Source: JAGRMG01 sp047975215
Lineage (GTDB): Bacteria; Pseudomonadota; Alphaproteobacteria; Rhodobacterales; Rhodobacteraceae
Direction of reading: 5' to 3'
Assembly (NCBI GenBank): GCA_047975215.1
Contig: JBKEDD010000014.1
Coordinates: 11,333-75,332, forward strand
DNA length: 64,000 nucleotides
Shown here: one piece after another, positions 9,088-18,616 of the stretch
Layout of the letters: each line of letters opens with the position of its first letter
Numbering within the stretch: position 1 is the stretch's first letter
The notes under the pieces: generated by a model
The model's database searches: none
Told to the model about the DNA's origin: nothing
What the model saw: only the letters and a program-made list of their open reading frames with translations
Translations under genes and position numbers: made by a program

Positions 9088-9578
9088 CGATGCGGGCGCA
9101 CAAAGCTGCCCGGGTCTGGGCCGCACTTTGCGCCATGGCGCTGGCGCTTGTCCTCGCCGCCGCGCCGGTCTTTGCGGTGCAGCCCGACGAGATGCTTGCC
9201 GATCCGGTGCTCGAGGCGCGCGCCCGGCAACTGGATCACGAGTTGCGCTGCGTCAAGTGCCGCTCGGAGGCGATTGCGTCCTCCAATGCCGACTGGGCCG
9301 CAGACGCGCGCCGCATCGTGCGCGAACTGATCGCGGGCGGCGCCAGCGACGCCGAGGTCAAGGCGTATTTCGTGGACCGCTACGGCGAATACGTGCTGAT
9401 GGAGCCCAACGCCCGCGGCGCAAACTGGCTGCTGTGGGCGGCGGGGCCGCTGATGCTGCTGATCGCGGGCGGCGCGGGCGTGGTCTATCTGCGCCGCCGG
9501 GCGCAGGGTTCGCCCGCCCAGGAAGCGGCCCTGAGCGCGCAGGAACAGGACCGGTTGCGGCAAATCCTGGACGAGTGA
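9084..9578 (+). CDS. ccmH: Cytochrome c maturation thiol-reductase subunit CcmH
   Basis: Keeps apocytochrome CxxCH thiols reduced for heme attachment. The 164-residue protein has a cleavable signal (1-31), then the LRCVKC motif with the redox pair C56/C59. A conserved helical region (NADWAADARR) and a single C-terminal membrane helix (about 113-130) follow. It is the short CcmH form without the fused TPR (CcmI) domain. It overlaps ccmF by 4 bp. No ccmI follows; a PaaG-like gene takes that place. Confidence 0.93.
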   Translation: MTMRAHKAARVWAALCAMALALVLAAAPVFAVQPDEMLADPVLEARARQLDHELRCVKCRSEAIASSNADWAADARRIVRELIAGGASDAEVKAYFVDRYGEYVLMEPNARGANWLLWAAGPLMLLIAGGAGVVYLRRRAQGSPAQEAALSAQEQDRLRQILDE

Positions 9579-9649
9579 CGCGCGGTTGCGCTTTTCCCGG
9601 GTGCGCGTTTACTGCACGGTGCGGCGAAAGTTCAACGCGCGGGGGGGCC

Positions 9650-10426
9650 ATGGACTCTCAGACGATTACCCTTGAGGTTACGGACGGGCTGGCGGTTCTG
9701 ACGCTGAACCGGCCCGACAGGATGAACGCGCTGACGGCGCAGATGCGCGCAGAGATCGCCCATGCCATGACGGCGGCGGCGGGGCAGGCGCGTGCCGTGG
9801 TGCTGACCGGCGCGGGGGCCGCGTTCTGCACCGGTCAGGATCTGGGCGATGCCGCCAATGCCGGCAAGATCGACATGGAGCGCGCGCTGCGCGACGAATA
9901 CGAACCGATGCTGGCGTCGATCCACGATTGCCCGGTTCCGACCATTTCCGCCGTGAACGGCCCGGCGGCCGGGGCAGGGGCCAATCTGGCCCTCTGCGCG
10001 GATGTGGTGATCGCCGCGCAAAGCGCCTATTTCCTTCAGGCGTTCGCCCGGATCGGCCTGATGCCCGATGCCGGCGGCACCTGGTTCCTTCCCCGCAACA
10101 TGGGCATGGCCAAGGCCATGGGGGCGGCGCTTTTCGCCGACCGGATCAGCGCCCGGCAGGCCGACGACTGGGGCATGATCTGGGAGGCGGTGCCCGATGA
10201 CGAATTCGATGCCCGCTGGCGCGAGCGCGCGGCCTATCTGGCGAACGGTCCCACCGCTGCCTTCAGGGCGATCAAGCAGGCGGTGCGCGGTAGTTTCGAC
10301 AACCCCCTGGCCGAACAGCTCAAGATCGAGGCGCATCTTCAGGGCGGTTGCGGGCGCACGCGCGATTTCCGCGAAGGCGTGGTCGCGTTCCTGCAAAAGC
10401 GCCCGGCGAAATTCGAGGGGCGCTGA
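9650..10426 (+). CDS. Enoyl-CoA hydratase/isomerase, PaaG-like
   Basis: Crotonase-fold enzyme of 258 residues. Oxyanion-hole segments are at residues 60-65 (CTGQDL) and about 103-111 (NGPAAGAGA). The phrase LMPDAGGTWFLPR, with D140 in the position of the catalytic Asp of PaaG, points to the epoxyphenylacetyl-CoA isomerase subgroup rather than a plain hydratase. A WGMIWE segment also matches PaaG. No other phenylacetate genes are present, so the substrate is inferred from similarity only. It follows ccmH by 71 bp and may be read with it. Confidence 0.82.
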   Translation: MDSQTITLEVTDGLAVLTLNRPDRMNALTAQMRAEIAHAMTAAAGQARAVVLTGAGAAFCTGQDLGDAANAGKIDMERALRDEYEPMLASIHDCPVPTISAVNGPAAGAGANLALCADVVIAAQSAYFLQAFARIGLMPDAGGTWFLPRNMGMAKAMGAALFADRISARQADDWGMIWEAVPDDEFDARWRERAAYLANGPTAAFRAIKQAVRGSFDNPLAEQLKIEAHLQGGCGRTRDFREGVVAFLQKRPAKFEGR

Positions 10427-10504
10427 GAGGCCCGGCCTTGCGGTAGGGCCGGATCGCCGGGAAGGTGTTGACAGACCTGTGCATAGCGCGTGCCATTGGC
10501 CATC

Positions 10505-12064
10505 ATGACGGACATGCCCGCCCTTTCTTCCGCTGCAATGCTGGAACATCTGACCGGCGCCAGTCGCGGCAGTTGTTCCTGGATTGCGGCGGCCAGGACG
10601 GGCGCATGGCTGGCCGGCGACGGGCGGTTGCGGCTGGCCGGTCACGATGACGGCCCGGAGGGGACGGTATTGGCGGCGCGGTTCTTTCGCGCCGGGGCGG
10701 GGTTTGCGATCGAGGCACCAGAAGGGGCCGAGCTGTGGATCAACGGCAAACCCGTTAGCCGGGCCGAACTGCATCATCTCGACATGATCGAATTCGGCGA
10801 TACCGGGCCGCTGTCACGGTTCCGGGTGTATGACGAAAACCACCGGCCCCGTGCCACCGTCGGCGACATCCTGGGCGGTACGGTTTCATACATGCGCACC
10901 AGCCGGCGGCCGCTGCCCCGGCGCATGTCGCACGCGGCGGCGAATACGGCGCGGCGGCTGTTGGCGGATACGACAGTGCTGTTTCGCGGTGGCGTCCTGC
11001 TGGCGCTTGCCGTGCTCGCCATCGGTGTTTACGGGCAGTACCGCGCCTCGCAACGTCTGGCCGACGAGATCGAAAGCCGCGATCTGCAAGTCGAGACCAT
11101 CGCCGCGGCCCTGGCCGAAGCGCGCCGCGACGCGATCCGCGAAAGCGACCTGGAAGAACTGAGCCTCGATCTGCGCGCCCGGATGCAGGCCACGTCCGAG
11201 CGGCTGCAAACGCTCGAGGCGCGATCGGGGGCGGCGGCGCGCATCATTGCGCAAACAGCCGGTTCGGTGGCCTTCCTGCAGGGTGGCTACGGGCTGCGCG
11301 ACGGCGAAAGCGGCCGCATGCTGCGCCGCGCGCTCGGGGCTGACGGCGTGCCGCTGATAGGGCCGGGCGGTCAACCCCTGCTGACGCTAGATGGCGAGGG
11401 GCCGGTGGCCGAGGTGCAATTCAACGGCACCGGCTTTCTGGTCGGGGAGGGCGCCGTGCTGATCACCAACCGCCATGTGGCCCGGCCGTGGGAAAAGAGC
11501 CCCGGCATGCGTCTGCCCTCGGAGTCGATGGAGCCTGTGCTGACCCGCTTCATCGCCTATTTTCCCGGTCGCGCCGAACCGGTGGAACTGATCGAGGCGG
11601 GGCTTTCGGAGGTCGCCGATCTTGCGGTTCTGGTCCCGAAGGAAGGCAGTTTCGCGCCCGGCGGGCTGGCTCTCGCGGCGGCGCCGCCGCGGCCGGGCGA
11701 ACAGGTCATCGTGATGGGCTATCCGACCGGGCTGATGTCGCTCCTGGCGCAATCGGGGCCCGGATTCGTCGAGGATTTGCGCGCCGCCGGCGAAACCGGG
11801 TTCTGGGCCGTGGCGGCGCGGCTGGCCGCATCGGGGCTGATCGCCCCGCTGTCCAGCGGCGGCATCGTCGGGCAGGCGACCGCGGCGGCCATCGTCTATG
11901 ACGCGGAAACCACCCATGGCGGAAGCGGCGGACCGGTGCTGAACCTGCGCGGCGAGGTGGTGGCGGTCAATGCCGCGATCATCCCGGAATTCGGCGGGTC
12001 GAACCTGGGCGTGCCGCCGGCCCGGATCTTGCCGATGCTGGAGGCTTTGGCGCCGGAGGGCTGA
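10505..12064 (+). CDS. Membrane-anchored trypsin-like serine protease with N-terminal FHA-like domain
   Basis: A 519-residue multidomain protein. Residues about 1-125 resemble an FHA-type beta sandwich, with the signature-like stretch INGKPVSRAELHHLDMIEFG. A membrane helix at about 158-177 is followed by an Arg/Glu-rich coiled coil (about 180-245), then a chymotrypsin-fold domain. The predicted triad is H324 (ITNRHVA), D372 (ADLAVL) and S474 (HGGSGGP), all intact. The protease would lie in the periplasm. The ATG at 10505 is the first; a GTG at 10490 is also possible. No PDZ domain is visible, so this is not a standard DegP. Confidence 0.75.
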   Translation: MTDMPALSSAAMLEHLTGASRGSCSWIAAARTGAWLAGDGRLRLAGHDDGPEGTVLAARFFRAGAGFAIEAPEGAELWINGKPVSRAELHHLDMIEFGDTGPLSRFRVYDENHRPRATVGDILGGTVSYMRTSRRPLPRRMSHAAANTARRLLADTTVLFRGGVLLALAVLAIGVYGQYRASQRLADEIESRDLQVETIAAALAEARRDAIRESDLEELSLDLRARMQATSERLQTLEARSGAAARIIAQTAGSVAFLQGGYGLRDGESGRMLRRALGADGVPLIGPGGQPLLTLDGEGPVAEVQFNGTGFLVGEGAVLITNRHVARPWEKSPGMRLPSESMEPVLTRFIAYFPGRAEPVELIEAGLSEVADLAVLVPKEGSFAPGGLALAAAPPRPGEQVIVMGYPTGLMSLLAQSGPGFVEDLRAAGETGFWAVAARLAASGLIAPLSSGGIVGQATAAAIVYDAETTHGGSGGPVLNLRGEVVAVNAAIIPEFGGSNLGVPPARILPMLEALAPEG

Positions 12065-12084
12065 TTGCCCCCCGGCCACACGGC

Positions 12085-12558
12085 TCAGCCGGTGAAGTCC
12101 GCCGGTTCCGCACCGGCCAGCGCCACCAGCCGCGCCGGGTCGATCGCAAAGACATGATGCGGCGTGCCGGCGGCGGCCCAGACCTCGGCAAATGCCGACA
12201 GGCGCGGATCGGCGAAGGCGCGAATCGGGTTCAGGTGGCCGACCGGGGCGACCCCGCCGATTGCGAACCCGGTCTGTGCGCGCACCAGCGCGGCGTCGGC
12301 CTTGCCCAGCGGTTCACCGGCCACCGTGGCTGCCTTGGCTGCATCGACGCGGTTGCCGCCCGCGGTCAGGAACAGGATCGCCGCGCCGCTGTCGCTGCCG
12401 CGAAAGATGATCGACTTGACGATCTGGTCCAACTCGCAGCCGACCGCCTGCGCCGCATCTGCGGCGGTCCGCGCAAGGGGGGTTTCGCGGATTTCCGGCG
12501 TGAGGCCGGCCTCCTCAAGGGCGGTGCGGACGCGTTTGAGGCTCTTGCTCTTGCTCAT
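12085..12558 (-). CDS. YbaK/EbsC-family aminoacyl-tRNA deacylase
   Basis: Probable trans-editing enzyme that hydrolyses mischarged tRNA such as Cys-tRNA(Pro) or a related species. The 157-residue single-domain protein has the conserved lysine K48 in QIVKSIIFRG, the usual position for this family. A glycine-rich FAIGGVAPVGH segment lies in the second half. It converges on the protease gene and is divergent from glnE. The exact amino acid specificity cannot be read from the sequence. Confidence 0.85.
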   Translation of the reverse strand: MSKSKSLKRVRTALEEAGLTPEIRETPLARTAADAAQAVGCELDQIVKSIIFRGSDSGAAILFLTAGGNRVDAAKAATVAGEPLGKADAALVRAQTGFAIGGVAPVGHLNPIRAFADPRLSAFAEVWAAAGTPHHVFAIDPARLVALAGAEPADFTG

Positions 12559-12711
12559 GCCGGTCGTGCTCCTGTCATCGGTGTCCGGGGCGACACTGCG
12601 CCGTCGGGCGGGGCAAAGGCAATCCCCCCGATGCGCGGCGGGCAGGGCATTGTCCCTTGAGATGCGTTCACCCGATTGACCCTGCCGTGCCGCCGCAGCA
12701 TCCTGCGCGGC

Positions 12712-15516
12712 ATGAACCTGTCCCAGCGCATAACCCGCCTTCCCCGCCCCCATGACCCCGAGCTTGGCGCCAGGGCGGCGGCTGCGGTGCCCGGCCTTGA
12801 CGGCGATCTCGCCGCGCTGGTCGCGGGCGCGGGCGGATCCAGCCCCTATCTGGGCGGGCTGATCGCGGCCGAGGCGGACTGGCTGCCGCAGGCCCTGGCT
12901 GATGCCGAGGCGGGCGTTTCCGCGCTGATGGTCGAATGCGCCGCCCTGCCGCCCGACAGGCTGAAGGCCGGGCTGCGGCGGGCCAAGCGGCGGCTGGCGC
13001 TGCTGGTGGCGCTGGCCGATCTGGCCGGGGCCTGGCCGCTGGAGAAGGTGACCGCCGTTCTGACCGATTTCGCCGGGCTGGCATGCGATCTGGCGCTCAA
13101 GGCCGAGATCGCGGCGCTGATCAGGCGCGGCAAGCTGCCGGGCATGGGCGAGGATGACGTGGCCGCCGCGGCCGGGCTGACGGTGCTGGCGATGGGCAAG
13201 ATGGGCGCGCACGAGTTGAACTATTCGTCGGATATCGACCTGATCTGCCTGTTCGACGAAACCCGCTATGAACCGGACGATTTTCACGAGGCGCGCAGCG
13301 CGCTGGTGCGCGCCACCCGCAACTTCAGCGCCACGCTGAGCGAGATGACCGCCGAGGGCTATGTGTTCCGCACCGATCTGCGGCTGCGCCCCGATCCGTC
13401 GGTAACGCCGGTCTGCATGTCGATGGCGGCAGCCGAAACCTATTACGAAAGCCTCGGGCGGACATGGGAGCGGGCGGCCTATATCAAGGCGCGTCCCTGC
13501 GCCGGCGATCTGGAGGCGGGGGCGCGCTTTATCAGCACGTTGCGCCCCTTCATCTGGCGTCGGCATCTGGATTTCGCCGCGATCCAGGATGCCCACGACA
13601 TGCGCCTGCGGATCCGGCAGAGCAAGGGTACCGGCGGGCCGGGTGCGGTGCCCGGGCACGACATGAAGCTGGGCCGCGGCGGTATCCGCGAGATCGAGTT
13701 CTTCACCCAGACGCGGCAACTGATCGCGGGCGGGCGCGACCCCGATCTGCGCCTGCGCGGTACCGTCGAGGGGCTGGCGGCGCTGGCGCAGAAGGACTGG
13801 GTGCCGCTGGATGTGGTGCAGCGGCTGAGTGATCACTACCGTGCCCATCGCGAGGTCGAACACCGCATCCAGATGATCAACGATGCCCAGACCCACAGAA
13901 TGCCCGCCTCGGCCGACGGGATCGGCCGGGTAGCCTGCCTGATGGGCATGGACAGCGCCGATCTGGTGGCCGACCTTGGCCGCCGCCTGGCCGAGGTACA
14001 CGCGCTGACCGAAGGTTTCTTCGCGCCCGAGTCTGTGCCGGCGGCGCCTGCCCCGGCGCCCGGCGTGGAACTGGATGCGTCGGTACTGGCGCGCTGGCAG
14101 GGGTATCCGGCGCTGCGCTCGTCGCGTGCGGCGCATATTTTCGAGGGGCGCATCAAGCCCGAGCTTCTGAACCGCCTGTCGCGTACCGCCAAACCGGCCG
14201 AGGCGCTTCTGGCGCTGGACGGTTTCCTGGCCGGTCTGCCCGCCGGCGTGCAGCTGTTTTCGCTGTTCGAGGCCAATCCCCAGCTGATCGACCTGCTGGT
14301 CGATATCGTCGGCACCAGCGCCGAACTGGCTGGGTATCTGTCGCGCAATTCGGGCGTCTTCGATGCGGTGATCGGGGGCGATTTTTTCTCCGACTGGCCC
14401 GGGCGCGCGAACCTTCTGGCCGAGATCGAGAGGCTGCTTGCGGCCGAGCCCGACTATGAAACGCAGCTTGATACGGCACGGCGCTGGGCCAAGGAATGGC
14501 TGTTCCGGATCGGCGTTCACCATCTGCGCGGGCTGATCGACGCGGTGACGGCGGCATCGCAATACGCCGATCTGGCCGATGCGGTGATCGCGGCCCTTGC
14601 GCCTGCGGTGACGGCCCAGTTCGCGCGACGGCACGGGCCGCCGCCGGGGCGGGGGGCGGCGGTGCTGGGCATGGGATCGCTGGGGGCGGCGCAACTGACC
14701 GCCACTTCCGATCTCGATATCATCGTGATCTACGATCCGGGCGATGCCGAAGCATCGGAGGGCAGCAAGCCGCTGCCGACCCGCCAGTACTACGCACGGC
14801 TGACCCAGGCGCTGATCACCGCGCTGACCGCGCCGATGTCACAGGGGCGGCTTTACGAGGTGGATATGCGGCTGCGCCCTTCGGGCACGCAGGGCCCGGT
14901 GGCAACCAGCCTGACAAGCTTTGCCAACTATCAGGAGAACGAGGCCTGGGTCTGGGAGCATCTGGCGCTGACGCGCGCGCGCACGATCACGGGCGATGCG
15001 TCGCTGTGCGAGGATATCGAGACGCTGCGCAGCACACTGCTGGCGCTGCCGCGCGACCGGGCGGGCGTGCTGGGCGAAGTCGCCCGGATGCGCGGCCGGA
15101 TCGCCGCGGCCAGGGCCCCGTCAAGCGTCTGGGATGTCAAGACCGGGCCGGGCCGGTTGCAGGATGTCGAACTCGTGGCGCAGGCCGGGGCGCTGCTTTC
15201 GGCCAGCCCCGCCCGCGACGTTGCCAGCGGGCTGCGGGGCGCGGTCGCGGGCGGTTGGCTTGGCGAGGCCGAGGGTGAGAGCCTGCGCGCGGCGCATGCG
15301 CTCTACTGGTCGGTGCATACCGCCACGCGGCTGATCTCGGTCGGCGGGATAGACGACGGCGCCGCCATCGGCGAGGGCGGCGCCGCCTTTTTGTGCCGCA
15401 CCACCGGATTTGACGATATCGCGGCATTGCAGGGCGCGCTCGAGGCGGCCTATGCCGGGACGGCGGCGATCATCGACGCGGCGCTTGCACGAGAGGGGGC
15501 GATGGATGAAGGGTGA
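12712..15516 (+). CDS. glnE: Glutamine synthetase adenylyltransferase/adenylyl-removing enzyme
   Basis: Bifunctional nitrogen regulator that adds AMP to and removes it from glutamine synthetase under PII control. The 934-residue protein has two nucleotidyltransferase domains. The N-terminal deadenylylase carries ELNYSSDIDLICLFDE near residue 165, and the C-terminal adenylylase carries LTATSDLDIIVIYD near 660. Each has the paired metal-binding aspartates. Regulatory helical bundles lie between and after them. The start at 12712 (MNLSQRITRLPRP) is the first ATG; a TTG at 12676 is less likely. It overlaps the next small gene by 11 bp. Confidence 0.95.
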   Translation: MNLSQRITRLPRPHDPELGARAAAAVPGLDGDLAALVAGAGGSSPYLGGLIAAEADWLPQALADAEAGVSALMVECAALPPDRLKAGLRRAKRRLALLVALADLAGAWPLEKVTAVLTDFAGLACDLALKAEIAALIRRGKLPGMGEDDVAAAAGLTVLAMGKMGAHELNYSSDIDLICLFDETRYEPDDFHEARSALVRATRNFSATLSEMTAEGYVFRTDLRLRPDPSVTPVCMSMAAAETYYESLGRTWERAAYIKARPCAGDLEAGARFISTLRPFIWRRHLDFAAIQDAHDMRLRIRQSKGTGGPGAVPGHDMKLGRGGIREIEFFTQTRQLIAGGRDPDLRLRGTVEGLAALAQKDWVPLDVVQRLSDHYRAHREVEHRIQMINDAQTHRMPASADGIGRVACLMGMDSADLVADLGRRLAEVHALTEGFFAPESVPAAPAPAPGVELDASVLARWQGYPALRSSRAAHIFEGRIKPELLNRLSRTAKPAEALLALDGFLAGLPAGVQLFSLFEANPQLIDLLVDIVGTSAELAGYLSRNSGVFDAVIGGDFFSDWPGRANLLAEIERLLAAEPDYETQLDTARRWAKEWLFRIGVHHLRGLIDAVTAASQYADLADAVIAALAPAVTAQFARRHGPPPGRGAAVLGMGSLGAAQLTATSDLDIIVIYDPGDAEASEGSKPLPTRQYYARLTQALITALTAPMSQGRLYEVDMRLRPSGTQGPVATSLTSFANYQENEAWVWEHLALTRARTITGDASLCEDIETLRSTLLALPRDRAGVLGEVARMRGRIAAARAPSSVWDVKTGPGRLQDVELVAQAGALLSASPARDVASGLRGAVAGGWLGEAEGESLRAAHALYWSVHTATRLISVGGIDDGAAIGEGGAAFLCRTTGFDDIAALQGALEAAYAGTAAIIDAALAREGAMDEG

Positions 15517-15778
15517 TCCACGGCTCGACCCCAAGGGGCTGATCCGCGAAGCCTACCGGATCGAGGGCATCACGGACGCGCAATGCCGCAGCATCTTTCT
15601 GGACTGGGCGCTGAGCCTGCCCGACGCAACCGCCCCCGGCGCGGCACTGCGCGAGTTGCTGGCCCTTCATGGCACTGACGCCCCCGGCCATCCGATGTCG
15701 CAGGTCATGCGCGACGGGCTGACCACGATGTCGGTCCCGCGCCGGCGCGGCGGCTGGCGCTCGCGCAATCGCAACTGA
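15506..15778 (+). CDS. Small hypothetical protein coupled to glnE
   Basis: A 90-residue soluble protein (MKGDPRLDPKGLIREAYR...) with a basic C-terminal tail (RRRGGWRSRNRN). Its ATG lies inside the last codons of glnE in another frame (11 bp overlap), which suggests translational coupling. I do not recognise a domain. Its length, codon use and placement look like a real gene, but no function can be given. Confidence 0.7.
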   Translation: MKGDPRLDPKGLIREAYRIEGITDAQCRSIFLDWALSLPDATAPGAALRELLALHGTDAPGHPMSQVMRDGLTTMSVPRRRGGWRSRNRN

Positions 15779-16063
15779 CCGGATTGCCGCGGACCGGCCG
15801 GCCCCGAGCGTGGTTCTTCGTTGCCGGATTCAGAGCGGCAAACCTGGTTCCCCGAATCCCGAGTGCGCAACATGGGTCAATCGCCCCCCGGATCGCTTGT
15901 GGTCCGGTTCGCACCCGGCCCGGGCGTTTCTGAAGCACATGCGCAAGGCCGTTCCCTACCGCATCCCTATGATCCTGGCCGAATTTCTATCCCGATCCGG
16001 GTATCGCGCATGTATGAAGGGGCGTGCGCATCGGGTGCGCATCCTGAAACCCGCGGGTGAAAC

Positions 16064-16717
16064 ATGCCGAAGAGTGAATATTCAGACTTGCGCAACCAGA
16101 TCATCGCAGGGTGCCGGTTGATGCAGCAACAGGGTCTGATCCTGGGAACCGCGGGGAATATCAGTGTCCGCGTCGACGATGGATTGCTGCTGACGCCGAC
16201 CGGCATCGCGTATGACGATCTCGTCCCCGAACAGATCGTGCAGATGAACTGGGACGGAACATTCGCCGGCGATGTCCTGCCAACCAGCGAGTGGCGCTTC
16301 CATCGTGATATTCTGGCCGCGCGCAGCGATCTGAACGCGGTCGTGCATACCCATTCCAGAAATGCGACCGCGGTTTCGATCCTCAATCGGGATATTCCGC
16401 CAATCCACTACATGATTGCCGCGGCGGGCGGGGCAAGCATCAGGTGTTCGGGCTATGCGACGTTCGGCACGCAAGAACTGTCCGATCTTGCGCTGGCGGC
16501 GCTCAGCGGGCGAAGGGCGTGCCTGCTGGCGCATCACGGGGTTATCGCGGCCCATGCCTCGCTGGACGAGGCGCTGACGCTGGCGCAGACGGTCGAGGAA
16601 TTGGCCGCGCTGTATCTCGCCTGTCTCGGCACGGGCGAGGTGCCGGTTCTGGGGCAAAGCGAAATCGATGTGGTTGTGCAAAAGTACGAGAGCTACGGCC
16701 AGCAGAAACCGGGATAG
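16064..16717 (+). CDS. Class II aldolase, L-fuculose-phosphate-aldolase type
   Basis: Zinc-dependent sugar-phosphate aldolase or epimerase family member, 217 residues. The zinc ligands line up with FucA: H95 and H97 in VVHTHS and H158 in LAHHGV. E76 in PTSEWRFH sits where the catalytic Glu is expected, and GTAGNIS at 29-35 matches the phosphate-binding loop. The substrate is unknown, because no sugar kinase or transporter is nearby. The 285 bp upstream (15779-16063) holds no gene I can support. It converges on glpD. Confidence 0.85.
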   Translation: MPKSEYSDLRNQIIAGCRLMQQQGLILGTAGNISVRVDDGLLLTPTGIAYDDLVPEQIVQMNWDGTFAGDVLPTSEWRFHRDILAARSDLNAVVHTHSRNATAVSILNRDIPPIHYMIAAAGGASIRCSGYATFGTQELSDLALAALSGRRACLLAHHGVIAAHASLDEALTLAQTVEELAALYLACLGTGEVPVLGQSEIDVVVQKYESYGQQKPG

Positions 16718-16808
16718 GCGCATCGCGGCCAATGGCCGACCGCACCGGCCCGAACGCGCCGGCCGATATCGCACGAAGGCGGGGCCGAATGGCGAAAATT
16801 AACGTTGA

Positions 16809-18446
16809 CTACATGGGCGTCGTGCCGGTCTGCCTTGCCGCCGCCGCCCTGATGTGGTCATCCACCGCCGCCGATTGTTTCGCGCTCAGCCGCAAGCCCA
16901 GCCGGGTGCGCCGCCACAGGAAATCCTCGCCCGTGCGGGCCCATTCCCGCCCTGCCGCCCAGTCGAGTTCGCGGGCGGTGATCGTGGCGCCGAAATCGGC
17001 CCCCAGATCGGCGCGGCTGCGGGCGTCGCCCAGCATCTCTGCCGCCTCGGTGCCATAGGCCCGCACCAGCCGCGCTGCCCAAGCGGTATCCAGAAACGGG
17101 TAGCCCTCAAGCAGATGTGCCATCAGGGCCGGGGCGCCATCGACGGGGAAATCGCCGCCGGGCAGCGCCACACCTTCGGTCCAGGGTCCGCCGGCATGCG
17201 GCAGATGGGGCGCGAGCCGGGCCAGCGCCGCCTCGGCCAGCCGCCGGTAGGTGGTGATCTTGCCGCCGAACACGTTCAGCAGCGGCGCGCCGGCGGTATC
17301 CAGCGCCAGCACGTATTCGCGTGTCGCGGCCGTGGCCGATCGGGCGCCGTCGTCAAAAAGCGGGCGTACGCCGGAATAGCTCCAGACCACGTCTTCCTCC
17401 GTGACCTGCCGGGCGAAGTAGGTGTTCACGAAGTCGATCAGATACCGCCTTTCCGCGTCCGTGCAACGCGGTGGCAGATCGGGGTCGGGATGTTCGGCCT
17501 CGGTTGTGCCGATCAGGGTGAAATCGGTCTCGTAGGGGATGGCGAACACGATGCGCCCGTCCGAGCCTTGCAGGAAATAGGCGCGGTCATGCTCGAACAG
17601 GCGGCGGGTCACGATATGACTCCCGCGCACCAGATGCACCCGGTTCTGGGATGGCAGGCCGATCACGTCATTCAGCACCTCTCCGACCCAGGGGCCGGCG
17701 GCATTGACCAGCGCGCGGGCCCGCACCTCGCGTTCGGCGCCGCTGTCGGTGTCGCGTAGTCCGACGGTCCAGAATTCCGCGCTGCGGCGCGCCGATACAA
17801 CCCGCGTACCCACCATGATGCGCGCCCCGCGCGCCGCTGCGTCGCGCGCGTTCAGAACCACCAGCCGGCTGTCCTCGACCCAGCAGTCGGAATACTCGTA
17901 TGCGCGGCCGAACTTCGGCTTCAGGATCGCCCCGGCCGGGTCGCTCCTCAAGTCGAGCGCCCTCGTGGCCGGCAAAAGTTGCCGCCCGCCCATGTGATCG
18001 TACAGGAACAGCCCGGTGCGGATCATCCAGTTCGGGCGGCGGCCTCGGAGCCAGGGAAAGAACAGCGATACCAGCCGCGACGCCGGAGTCCGGGTATCGA
18101 ACCGCATGTCCGGGTGCAGCGGCAGCACGAACCGCATCGGCCAACTGACATGCGGCATCGCGCGCAGCAGAACCTCGCGTTCGGCCAGCGCCTCGCGCAC
18201 CAGCCGGAACTCGAAGAATTCGAGATAGCGCAAGCCGCCGTGAAACAGCTTGGTCGAAGCCGAGGACGTGGCCTGCGCCAGATCGCCCGCCTCGGCCAGA
18301 ACGACCGACAGCCGGCGCCCGGCGGCATCGCGGGCAATGCCGCAGCCATTGACGCCGCCGCCGATCACGAACAGGTCGTAGGGCGCGCCCCCCTCGCGCG
18401 CCTCGTCTTTGCGCGCCATCTCCGCTTCCGGCGCTCTGGATGTCAT
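16809..18446 (-). CDS. glpD: Aerobic glycerol-3-phosphate dehydrogenase
   Basis: FAD-dependent, membrane-associated oxidation of sn-glycerol 3-phosphate to dihydroxyacetone phosphate, feeding electrons to quinone. The 545-residue protein has the N-terminal FAD motif VIGGGVNGCGIARDAAGR. A TSSASTKLFHGGLRYLE segment and the C-terminal helical DAO-C domain follow. I chose the ATG at 18446; an upstream in-frame start at 18536 would add a 30-residue Gly/Pro-rich leader not seen in the family. glpK, glpF and glpR are not in the window. Confidence 0.93.
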   Translation of the reverse strand: MTSRAPEAEMARKDEAREGGAPYDLFVIGGGVNGCGIARDAAGRRLSVVLAEAGDLAQATSSASTKLFHGGLRYLEFFEFRLVREALAEREVLLRAMPHVSWPMRFVLPLHPDMRFDTRTPASRLVSLFFPWLRGRRPNWMIRTGLFLYDHMGGRQLLPATRALDLRSDPAGAILKPKFGRAYEYSDCWVEDSRLVVLNARDAAARGARIMVGTRVVSARRSAEFWTVGLRDTDSGAEREVRARALVNAAGPWVGEVLNDVIGLPSQNRVHLVRGSHIVTRRLFEHDRAYFLQGSDGRIVFAIPYETDFTLIGTTEAEHPDPDLPPRCTDAERRYLIDFVNTYFARQVTEEDVVWSYSGVRPLFDDGARSATAATREYVLALDTAGAPLLNVFGGKITTYRRLAEAALARLAPHLPHAGGPWTEGVALPGGDFPVDGAPALMAHLLEGYPFLDTAWAARLVRAYGTEAAEMLGDARSRADLGADFGATITARELDWAAGREWARTGEDFLWRRTRLGLRLSAKQSAAVDDHIRAAAARQTGTTPM

Positions 18447-18616
18447 GGCTTGTACCTCACCGGGGCCGGACGAAGGGTTTGCACCGCGGCAAACGTACGA
18501 CCACCCCATCCCGCCACCGTGCCGGGGCCGAGTCAACCCGTTGCCGGTGTTTCCCGCGGGTCATGGAAGCGGCCGGACCGGATGAACAGGCAAGAATCCG
18601 GAAAAAGTGAAGGTGT

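Noticed and set aside
6406..9126. A 906-codon open frame antisense to the holin and ccmF
   Set aside because: Low-complexity Gln/Arg/His composition and complete overlap with well-supported genes; a high-GC shadow.
10468..10496. TTGACA upstream of the FHA-protease gene as a promoter
   Set aside because: With 17-nt spacing the -10 would be TGCCAT and transcription would start at the ATG itself; not convincing.
12559..14694. An N-terminal extension of the YbaK-type gene running antisense through glnE
   Set aside because: The YbaK homology starts at the ATG at 12558; everything upstream is antisense to glnE and has no family resemblance.
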